DNA of 64,000 bases from Palsa-295 sp963785585 (GTDB taxonomy: Bacteria; Acidobacteriota; Terriglobia; Acidiferrales; UBA7541), in contig CAWAVW010000001.1 in NCBI GenBank assembly GCA_963785585.1, positions 496,001 through 560,000 on the forward strand. Reading direction: 5' to 3'. The position numbers and the translations under genes were made by a program. Shown here piece by piece: positions 34,435-42,505 of the stretch (positions are counted from its first letter, which is position 1; each line of letters starts with the position of its first letter). Under the pieces are notes generated by a model. That model was given only the letters and a program-made list of their open reading frames with translations, was not told the origin of the DNA and made no database searches.

Positions 34435-35643
34435 ATGGTGACGCTACAGGCAATCCGGGAGGCGAACGAGCGTATCCGAAGCTCGATCTACGCTTCGCCG
34501 TTTGTGCGTTCGGAGACATTTTCGCAGCGGACGGGCAACTCGATTTATCTGAAGCTGGAAAATTTGCAGATGACCGGATCCTTCAAGGAGCGCGGGGCGC
34601 TGAACAAAATCCTGCTGCTGACGGACGATGAGAAGCGGCGCGGGGTGATCGCGGCGTCGGCGGGAAATCACGCGCAGGCGGTGGCGTATCACGCGACGAA
34701 GCGGGGGATCCGAGCGAAAATTTGCATGCCGCTGGCGACGCCGCTGGTGAAGGTGTCGGCGACGCGGGAATACGGAGCGGAAGTGATTCTGGTGGGCGCC
34801 AACTACGACGAAGCGTGCGAAGATGCACTGCGGATTTGCAAGGAGCAGAATCTGGCGTTCATTCATCCGTTCGACGATGTGGATGTGATCGCCGGGCAAG
34901 GAACGGTGGGCCTGGAGATGGTGGAGGAGGTGCAGGGGCTCGATGCGGTGATCATTCCGGTGGGAGGCGGCGGGCTGATCGGCGGAGTGGCGTGCGCGGT
35001 GAAGGAGCTGAATCCGAAAATTCAAGTGATCGGAGTGCAGACGACGAGGCTGCCGTCGATGAAGGCGTCGGTGGAGCAGAAATCACATGTGACTTTGCCG
35101 GCGGGAAAGACGATCGCGGATGGAATTGCGGTGCGTTCGCCGGGAGTGAACACGCTGCCGCTGGTGTGCAAGTACGTGGATGAAATTATCACGGTGGACG
35201 AAGAAGAAATCGCGAACGCGATTCTGATGCTGCTGGAAAAAGAAAAAACGCTGGCGGAGGGCGCGGGAGCGGTGGGCGCCGCGGCGGTGTTGAACGGCAA
35301 GACGCGGCATCACGGCAAGACGCTGGGCGTACTGATTTCGGCGGGGAATATTGACGTGACGCTGCTGTCGAGAATTATCGAGCGCGGTCTGGTGAAGGAT
35401 GGGCGCCTGGTGCGTCTGCGGATCCACTTGCCGGATTATCCGGGGGCGCTGGTGAAGCTATCGACCGTGATTGCCGAGCAGAAAGTGAACATTGTGGAGA
35501 CGCTATTTAACCGTTCGTATTACGGAGTGGTGCTGGGGGATACGGCGATCGACATCACGATGGAGACGAGGGGCCTGGAGCATATTGAGGAGCTCGAGAA
35601 GGCGCTGGATTCGCATGGGTACGTGCACGAGCGGGTGCAGTAA
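34435..35643 (+). CDS. ilvA: Threonine ammonia-lyase (threonine dehydratase)
   Basis: This PLP enzyme converts threonine to 2-oxobutanoate, the first step to isoleucine. The 402-residue product has the PLP lysine in TGSFKERGAL (K51), the SAGNHAQAVAYHA substrate loop, the phosphate-binding VGGGGLIGGVA and a C-terminal ACT-type domain (LRIHLPDYPGALVKLSTVIA). A single ACT-like domain of this form is common in the shorter IlvA/TdcB-related enzymes. I used the ATG at 34435 because it gives the normal length with AGGA upstream; the frame is open to 34387. A putative attenuator precedes it. A purely catabolic role cannot be excluded. Confidence 0.93.
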   Translation: MVTLQAIREANERIRSSIYASPFVRSETFSQRTGNSIYLKLENLQMTGSFKERGALNKILLLTDDEKRRGVIAASAGNHAQAVAYHATKRGIRAKICMPLATPLVKVSATREYGAEVILVGANYDEACEDALRICKEQNLAFIHPFDDVDVIAGQGTVGLEMVEEVQGLDAVIIPVGGGGLIGGVACAVKELNPKIQVIGVQTTRLPSMKASVEQKSHVTLPAGKTIADGIAVRSPGVNTLPLVCKYVDEIITVDEEEIANAILMLLEKEKTLAEGAGAVGAAAVLNGKTRHHGKTLGVLISAGNIDVTLLSRIIERGLVKDGRLVRLRIHLPDYPGALVKLSTVIAEQKVNIVETLFNRSYYGVVLGDTAIDITMETRGLEHIEELEKALDSHGYVHERVQ

Positions 35644-35699
35644 GGGAGGGCGCGGCCGGTAAAGAAAGCGGCGAGAGGCTGCAGACGATATCACCGGCG

Positions 35700-36503
35700 C
35701 TAGTGGAGGGAGCGGTCCTTTTTTATGGCTTCTTCGACAAGGGCTTCGAGTTCGCGGCGCGTGAGGGTGATTTGCTCGGTGTCGGTGTTGTCTGAGGTGA
35801 GCGGGGAGCCGGGACCGAGGGCGGAGGCGGTTTGCAAGCCGTAGCGAGCGCGGGCGGCGAACAGACGCTGGACGTCGCCGCCGGAAAGCAGGACTTGCTT
35901 GCCGAGCATTTCGGTGACGAGAGCGACGCGGGCGAAGTGTTCGGTGGTTTCCATGCGGAAGTAGGAGGTCATCAGATCCTGGCCGTAGGTGACAACGCCG
36001 TGGTTGGCGAGCAGGATGGCGTCGTAGCTTTCGACGAGCGGCTCGATCGTTTCGGCGAGTTCGTTCGTTCCGGGCATGCCGTAGGGCGCAACGGGAACGG
36101 AGCCGAGAGAAATCACCAGTTCGCAGAGCAGCGCTTTATTGAGGGGCATGCCGGCGGCCGCGTAGCCGGTGGCCGTGGGCGGATGGGCGTGGCAGACGGC
36201 GTTGATTTCTGGGCGGCGGTTGTAAACGAGCAGGTGCATGGCGAGTTCGGAGGAGGGATTGCGGCGACCGACAATTTTCTTGCCGTCGAGACCGGTGATG
36301 ACGAGATCGTCGGGAGTAAGCATTCCTTTGCAGAGTCCGGTGGGAGTGGTGAGGATGTGGCGCGGGTCGAGGCGGACGGAGATGTTGCCGTCGGTGGCGG
36401 CGACATAGCCGCGCTCATGCATCATGCGGCCGACGGCGCACATGTCGCGGCGATGCTCTTCTTCTGTTTTCAGCGCACCGGGAAAAATCGAATCAGGACT
36501 CAC
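35700..36503 (-). CDS. Class II aldolase/adducin family protein (FucA-like)
   Basis: The 267-residue product has MMHERGYVAATDGNISVRL, TTPTGLCKGMLTPDDLVITG, SSELAMHLLVYNRRPEINAV and the metal-binding CHAHPPTATGYAAAG, with a further His in LLANHGVVTYGQD, all features of class II aldolases such as L-fuculose-phosphate aldolase. Such enzymes split sugar phosphates to dihydroxyacetone phosphate and an aldehyde; the exact substrate is not fixed. The C-terminal tail is longer than usual. It lies downstream of the glutamate dehydrogenase gene on the same strand, 38 bases away. Confidence 0.85.
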   Translation of the reverse strand: MSPDSIFPGALKTEEEHRRDMCAVGRMMHERGYVAATDGNISVRLDPRHILTTPTGLCKGMLTPDDLVITGLDGKKIVGRRNPSSELAMHLLVYNRRPEINAVCHAHPPTATGYAAAGMPLNKALLCELVISLGSVPVAPYGMPGTNELAETIEPLVESYDAILLANHGVVTYGQDLMTSYFRMETTEHFARVALVTEMLGKQVLLSGGDVQRLFAARARYGLQTASALGPGSPLTSDNTDTEQITLTRRELEALVEEAIKKDRSLH

Positions 36504-36541
36504 GTTCCCTCCTCGAACAAATCGCCGGGCTGGGAGTCTCG

Positions 36542-37810
<1,269 letters not shown>

Positions 37811-38001
37811 GCAAAGCCTCCGAAATTTGGATCAACCAAAAAGCCGATGATGGCGCATGAAAGCGCGCCAAGCCCAGACAGTGCGAACGGCGCGCGCGGG
37901 CATCGTTCAGGCAACGCGGGCCAGTATATGCACCTGAACAAGAGCGTGCAAGAACAGCATTTTACGGAAGGTGCTATTGGCGCGGCGCGTTTCGGAATGG
38001 T

Positions 38002-39054
38002 TCAGTGTTTTGCATGACGTTTAACGAATTCCTCCATCAGAAGACGGGTCAATTTGGCCTGATCGTGCCGGACGACGCGATTGTGGCGGAGCAGATCGGC
38101 GGTGATATAGCGGATGCCCATGCGCTTCAGTTCGGCCGAGGAAGGCTGGACAGGCTCGGCGCCTTCGGCGCGATACCGGCGCAGAAGATTGACGGGAACG
38201 GGCTTGCGATTGATGACCACGAAGTCAAAAAGACCTTTGCGGGAGTGCTGGTAGATGGCCTCGACGTGATCGGCGACGGAGTAGTGCTGCGTTTCGCCGG
38301 GCTGGGTCATCAGGTTGGCGATATAGACGCAGGTGGCGCGGGATTTGTGAATCGCCTCGGTGATTCCTTCGACGAGAAGGTTGGGAATGATGCTGGTGTA
38401 GAGCGAACCGGGGCCGACGAGGATGAGATCGGCTTCGCGAATGGCGGCGAGAACTTCGGGAAGCGGACGAACGCGGCGCGGAACGAGGCGAACGCGAACG
38501 ATGCGCCGGCGAGAGCGGGAGATGTTGGTTTCGCCGGCAACGGTGGCGCCGTTTTCGAGCTGGGCTTCGAGGGTGACATTTTGCGCCGTAGCGGGAAAAA
38601 TGCGGCCGCGGATGGCGAGAACGCGGGAGGAGACGCGGACGGCTTCGGCGAAATCTCCGGTGACGTTGGTGAGGGCGGTGACGAACAGATTGCCGAAACT
38701 GTGTCCGGCGAGGCCGCGACCGGAGGGAAAACGATACTGAAATAATTTACCGAGCAGGCGTTCGTCTTTGGAGAGCGCCACCATGCAACTGCGAATGTCG
38801 CCGGGAGGAAGAACGCGGTATTCGCGGCGGAGGCGTCCGGAGCTGCCGCCATCGTCGGTGACGGTGACGACGGCAACGAGATCGGAAATCGGACGAAGCG
38901 GATTGTTTTTGGCGACTTCGGGCTTACCGTGAGGCGATTTCTTTTCCGCGTTGACGTAGTCTTTCAGTCCGCGAAGGACCATGGAAAGCCCGGTGCCACC
39001 ACCGAGAGCGACGATGCGAACGGGCCGGGTGCGGAGGTTGGACTTGCTCTTCAT
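38002..39054 (-). CDS. YvcK/CofD-like gluconeogenesis factor family protein
   Basis: This 350-residue protein has the YvcK/CofD opening VRIVALGGGTGLSMVLRGLK, then VTVTDDGGSSGRLRREY, PPGDIRSCMVALS, GHSFGNLFVTALT and GPGSLYTSIIPNLLVEGI. YvcK proteins bind UDP-sugars and affect cell shape and central carbon use in Bacillus; the mechanism is unsettled. I set the start at the ATG at 39054, where the family begins, because the frame further upstream overlaps the TPR gene. It follows the TPR gene by 37 bases. Confidence 0.88.
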   Translation of the reverse strand: MKSKSNLRTRPVRIVALGGGTGLSMVLRGLKDYVNAEKKSPHGKPEVAKNNPLRPISDLVAVVTVTDDGGSSGRLRREYRVLPPGDIRSCMVALSKDERLLGKLFQYRFPSGRGLAGHSFGNLFVTALTNVTGDFAEAVRVSSRVLAIRGRIFPATAQNVTLEAQLENGATVAGETNISRSRRRIVRVRLVPRRVRPLPEVLAAIREADLILVGPGSLYTSIIPNLLVEGITEAIHKSRATCVYIANLMTQPGETQHYSVADHVEAIYQHSRKGLFDFVVINRKPVPVNLLRRYRAEGAEPVQPSSAELKRMGIRYITADLLRHNRVVRHDQAKLTRLLMEEFVKRHAKH

Positions 39055-39091
39055 GACGGAGGTTGGTGAAAGCGATCGCGGGAAAAACGGA

Positions 39092-39706
39092 TCAGCCGAT
39101 GGAGCCTTCCCGCTCCGGGTAGAGCAATTCGGTGAAGCGCGGATCTTCCTGCAAGAACGCAAAATCTTCGTCGTTGCGCGCGTGATAGCGATTTTCGGGG
39201 CGGAGCTGGATGGCGATTTTCAGATTGGTCATCGCCGATTCCGCTTCGCCGGTGAGGCAATCGAGCGCGGCCATGGCGTACACGATGTGATCGGCTTTCG
39301 GGGCGGATTTGTGAGCGCGGTCGAGATGCTCGCGGGCTTCATCCCAGCGGCCCAGGTTCATGAGGGCGACACCCTGAGTGTAATGTTCTTCGGCGGATTT
39401 GGCGGGCGCGGCGGGAGTGCGGGCCGCGCGCTGGTCGCAGATGCGAATGTGCATCTGGGCGCGGTCCTGAAGTTCTTTGCTGGGTCCTTCGAGGGCCTTT
39501 TCGAGGGATTGCTTGGCGCGTGGAAATTTCTGTTGCTGAAAATATTTGAGGCCCTCTTCGTAGGAGCGAAGCTGAGCGAGCTTGGCCGGGGCGTCTGGGT
39601 CTGGCACGGTGGCGCGGGTCTTGGCCGAGGGCTTCAAGGCCTTCTTTTTCACTAGTTTGTGGGGTGAAGATGGGTTTTTTGTGGTGTGGGTCGCGCGACG
39701 CTTCAC
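39092..39706 (-). CDS. Tetratricopeptide-repeat protein
   Basis: The 204-residue product begins with a basic, Lys/Pro-rich stretch and then has TPR-like helix pairs: LRSYEEGLKYFQQQKFPRAK, AEEHYTQGVALMNLGRWDEA and YAMAALDCLTGEAESAMTNL, ending LKIAIQLRPENRYHARND. No signal peptide is visible, so it is probably cytosolic. The GTG at 39706 has GGAG nine bases upstream; the frame continues to 39778 but the added residues look unrelated. It precedes the YvcK-like gene and is divergent from mglA. The binding partner is unknown. Confidence 0.8.
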   Translation of the reverse strand: MKRRATHTTKNPSSPHKLVKKKALKPSAKTRATVPDPDAPAKLAQLRSYEEGLKYFQQQKFPRAKQSLEKALEGPSKELQDRAQMHIRICDQRAARTPAAPAKSAEEHYTQGVALMNLGRWDEAREHLDRAHKSAPKADHIVYAMAALDCLTGEAESAMTNLKIAIQLRPENRYHARNDEDFAFLQEDPRFTELLYPEREGSIG

Positions 39707-39871
39707 GTGTTCGCTCCGCGAAAAACTGACGGGACGATAGCAAAACTGGGGGTTGGCGTCAATGCGGTGCATGGACACGCGCTGGACAAGAGGAAGAAGC
39801 GTCTTTTCGGGGCAGCCGGGCGAAGCGATGGGCTGGGTTATCAGTTGGGAAGCATGAGCGGCAGGGGCGCG

Positions 39872-39900
39872 TTGGACGTGAGTGCTGGCTATGCTATAAA
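39872..39900 (+). promoter_or_regulatory. Sigma-70 type promoter for mglA
   Basis: TTGGAC and TATAAA are separated by exactly 17 bases. Transcription would begin near 39907, about 20 bases before the GTG, which has GAGG six bases upstream. Confidence 0.75.
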
Positions 39901-39927
39901 GAACAAGTCGCTTAATCTGAGGAAATT

Positions 39928-40515
39928 GTGCCGTTTATAAACTTTCCCGCACGCGAAATAAACTGCAAGCTCGTCTATTACGGTCCCGGCCTCGGCGGGA
40001 AGACGGCGAACTTGCAGTGGATCTACGAACATACCGGGGCGAATCAAAAGGGAAAGATGGTTTCGCTGGCGACGGAGACGGACCGGACACTTTTTTTCGA
40101 TTTTCTTCCGCTAGATTTGGGAACGGTGCGCGGATTCAAAACGCGCTTTCATCTTTACACCGTGCCGGGGCAGGTTTTCTACGAAGCGAGCCGGCGATTA
40201 ATTCTGAAGGGCGCGGACGGCGTGGTGTTTGTGGCGGATTCGCAGGAAGAACGGCTGGATGCGAACCTCGAAACGCTGGACAACCTGCGCGAGCATTTGA
40301 AGGATCACAATCTGGATTTCAACACGATTCCGTACGTGTTGCAGCTGAACAAACGCGATTTGCCGAATGCGCTGCCGATTGAGGCATTGAAGAAACAATT
40401 GCTGGTGAAGGGCGAGCCGACGGTGGAAGGCGTGGCGGTGACGGGGCAGGGCGTGTTTGAGACGTTGAAAGAAGTGGCAAAGCTGGTGCTGGCCGAGTTG
40501 AAGAAGAACGCGTAA
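39928..40515 (+). CDS. mglA: MglA-type Ras-like small GTPase
   Basis: The 195-residue protein is a close match to MglA: opening MPFINFPAREINCKLVYYG, P-loop GPGLGGKTANLQ, KMVSLATETDRTLFFDFLPL, the G3 region YTVPGQVFYEASRRLIL, NKRDLPNALP (G4) and TGQGVFETLKEVAKL. In Myxococcus MglA sets cell polarity and drives gliding and pilus switching. The GAP partner MglB and the RomR protein are not in this window. The start is GTG with a strong promoter. It is convergent with the TonB-C gene. Confidence 0.94.
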   Translation: MPFINFPAREINCKLVYYGPGLGGKTANLQWIYEHTGANQKGKMVSLATETDRTLFFDFLPLDLGTVRGFKTRFHLYTVPGQVFYEASRRLILKGADGVVFVADSQEERLDANLETLDNLREHLKDHNLDFNTIPYVLQLNKRDLPNALPIEALKKQLLVKGEPTVEGVAVTGQGVFETLKEVAKLVLAELKKNA

Positions 40516-40521
40516 CAGAAT

Positions 40522-41403
40522 TCAGTAGAGGTGAAATGTCACCTCTGCGTCCACGATTACCGCGGCGGGCGCGCCGTCAGGACCCACCGCAGGCTTAAAC
40601 CTCCAGGATTTCACCGCTTCGACCGCATTCTCACTCAACCCATCCGGCAAAGGTTTTAAAACGAGGATATCGTGCGCGTGTTCGTCGGGTCCGACGATGA
40701 TCGAAAGTAGAACCGTGCCCTGCGTGCGTCTTTTTAGCCCCTCTCTTGAGTAACTGGGTTGCGGGCAATACACGCAACTGGGCGTTGTGTAGCCTTTTGT
40801 TCCGGAAGCATGAGTGTCGCGCCTCGATACGGGCGGGTGCGTTTGAATGGTCTGGCCGAGATCCGCTCGCACGCTTTCGGTTGCATCCATCGTGGCGTGG
40901 AAGGATTTGAGAAAGTTTCGTTTCTCGACGCCGAACACATCGATGTCGATTGAAAGCTGCTGCTGGTCTTGCGACAACCTTCCAAAAACAATCGACTTTA
41001 CGTGAATAGATTCCGCGATCCAAGAAGCGACGTTTGGGTCGCGAACGACTTCCGGAGTGAGCGCACGCGACAGGATGGCTTGGTCGATCGTCGAGCCTTC
41101 GACGACCACCAGTTTTCCGCCGTTGGCGGCGAGCTTCGAGGAAAAATCACCGGCCAGCGCACGCCCGAGGACGGTGACACGATCATTCGGTCCGACAAAA
41201 TTGAAGACGGCGACGGATTTTTGTTTGCGGATGTCGGAAAGACTTTTGGCGATGAGTTGGTCGATCGCGGCCTGCTGGGTCTGCGCGGAGCACGGAGGAG
41301 CGATCCACGAGAGCAGGAAAATGAGGACGATCGCGGAGGGAAGCGCAGCCGAATACTTGAGCAGAAATGACGCGCTTGTTTTTCGCGGCAGTGCGCGAAG
41401 CAT
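40522..41403 (-). CDS. Secreted protein with FlgO/CsgG-like and TonB C-terminal domains
   Basis: The 293-residue product has a signal peptide (SAIVLIFLLSWIAPPCSAQ), a first domain resembling FlgO/CsgG-like folds (KSVAVFNFVGPNDRVTVLGR, ANGGKLVVVEGSTIDQAILS), a linker with CVYCPQPSYSREGLKRRTQG, and a C-terminal TonB-like domain (GTVLLSIIVGPDEHAHDILV ... NAVEAVKSWRFKPAVGPDG). A true TonB has an N-terminal anchor and Pro-rich span; here it is replaced by a soluble domain, so it is unlikely to energise receptors in the classical way. It is convergent with mglA and precedes a STAS gene on the same strand. Confidence 0.8.
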   Translation of the reverse strand: MLRALPRKTSASFLLKYSAALPSAIVLIFLLSWIAPPCSAQTQQAAIDQLIAKSLSDIRKQKSVAVFNFVGPNDRVTVLGRALAGDFSSKLAANGGKLVVVEGSTIDQAILSRALTPEVVRDPNVASWIAESIHVKSIVFGRLSQDQQQLSIDIDVFGVEKRNFLKSFHATMDATESVRADLGQTIQTHPPVSRRDTHASGTKGYTTPSCVYCPQPSYSREGLKRRTQGTVLLSIIVGPDEHAHDILVLKPLPDGLSENAVEAVKSWRFKPAVGPDGAPAAVIVDAEVTFHLY

Positions 41404-41410
41404 GGGAGTG

Positions 41411-41773
41411 CTACGCGTGAGCGAGGCCGCCGCGGAAGGCGGCGACGGCTTTCGATTCGTCGGTGAACGTGGGAATGGCGTTGATGAGGCGGGTGAGTTC
41501 GAGAACGTCGCGGACGTGGCCGGTGGGGTTCAGGAGTTTCAGGCCGCCGCCGGCGCGCTCGAGGCTGACGAAGGAGCGGACGAGAGTGCTGATACCGGAG
41601 CTGTCCATTTGGGCGACGCCGGCGAGATTGACGATGACTTCGGCGGGACCCTGTTCGCCGAGGCGGCGGAGTTCGGTGCCCAGGCTGTCGTTGCTGACGC
41701 CGATGACGATGCGGCCCACGAGATCGAGAATGGTGACGCTGCCGGATTTACGCTCGGCGATTTGCAGGCCCAT
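41411..41773 (-). CDS. STAS-domain anti-sigma factor antagonist
   Basis: This 120-residue protein reads SVTILDLVGRIVIGVSNDSL, VIVNLAGVAQMDSSGISTLV and RAGGGLKLLNPTGHVRDVLE, the SpoIIAA-like STAS fold with the phosphorylatable Ser of the DSSG motif. Such proteins are controlled by an anti-sigma kinase, but none is adjacent. GAGGAG lies six bases before the ATG at 41773, so I trimmed the longer frame to 41908. The TonB-C gene follows seven bases after its stop. A second STAS gene lies in the Mla cluster at 53047. Confidence 0.85.
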   Translation of the reverse strand: MGLQIAERKSGSVTILDLVGRIVIGVSNDSLGTELRRLGEQGPAEVIVNLAGVAQMDSSGISTLVRSFVSLERAGGGLKLLNPTGHVRDVLELTRLINAIPTFTDESKAVAAFRGGLAHA

Positions 41774-42118
41774 CGATGACTCCTCTGCCGCGGGAATGAA
41801 AAGTAGAAGGCGGCGCGGTTCCCTCCCGAGAGGGATTTTATTCGCCGCATTATAACCCGTTCGATGGGTACGCAAAGATATTCTGAATTGGGGGTTGCGG
41901 GGGTGCAACTTGGGTGCGGGGGCGGCGGCGAGGCACCGGAGTTTACGAACGGCACGCCGCCCGCGTTCGCGGGCGTGCGCGCGCAGACGTGGGCGTCTAC
42001 GCTACGAAAGGCTGCGAGTGGGTGTGAGCGATCGAATCGTGCACGACGCAATCGTTGTGTGGGGCGGCGGTGGGCTGGACGAAGAGGCGCTTGCGGAGGG
42101 GTTTGGAGTGAAGTTGGA

Positions 42119-42179
42119 CATGGCTGAACCTGCACCCCATTGGAAATGGGGTGCACACAGACGCGAGCGTCTGTGCCAC
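42119..42179 (-). repeat. 61-bp dispersed repeat, copy B
   Basis: This intergenic copy is the reverse complement of copy A at 5894-5954, identical at 53 of 61 positions. It contains the palindrome core CACAGACGC...GCGTCTGTG. Directly to its right the unit GTCTGTGCCAC recurs twice more (42181-42205), a small tandem array. Confidence 0.8.
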
Positions 42180-42292
42180 GTCTGTGCCACGGAGTCTGTG
42201 CCACGGCGGAGGAGGAAGTTCTGATTGGGAGTTGGGGCGAATAGGAAATGGGTGAGAACCGAACGAAAAACGAAGCAGGAGAGAAAATAAAA

Positions 42293-42411
42293 CGGGAGGC
42301 AGAAACCGGTAAAGGACTCCACCTCCCGGGGTGGGTGGGTTGTTGCAGAAACATCGTTGATGGCTGCGTGTTCCGCGCCTGACGCTTCTGCAATCCGGCG
42401 TTTCCGCCGGA
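42293..42411. other. Candidate structured RNA element in the 0.7-kb gene-free stretch
   Basis: Three consecutive perfect pairings occur: CGGGAGG with CCTCCCG (42293-42328), TTGCAGAA with TTCTGCAA (42343-42393) and a TCCGGCG/CGCCGGA hairpin with loop TTTC (42394-42411). The middle pair encloses two small hairpins, CATC/GATG with loop GTT and GCGT/ACGC, so it would fold as a three-way junction. The strand is uncertain: minus would make it an upstream leader of the STAS gene 520 bases away. The rest of 41774-42505 holds copy B of the repeat and nothing else I can support. Confidence 0.35.
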
Positions 42412-42505
42412 GACCACAGTTAGATAGTGAATACCACGCGGTGAGAAAGCATGTCAACGGCAATTGGGACGAAAAGGGATGGGTGAGTGAAGTTTTATGT
42501 GGATG

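Noticed and set aside
42293..42411. Cyclic-di-GMP (GEMM) riboswitch
   Set aside because: The conserved GEMM core bases and tetraloop receptor are not there on either strand; only the general stem pattern is similar.
41774..42505. Several open frames on both strands (for example 41864-42127)
   Set aside because: They translate the dispersed repeat and low-complexity sequence, lack ribosome sites and overlap one another.
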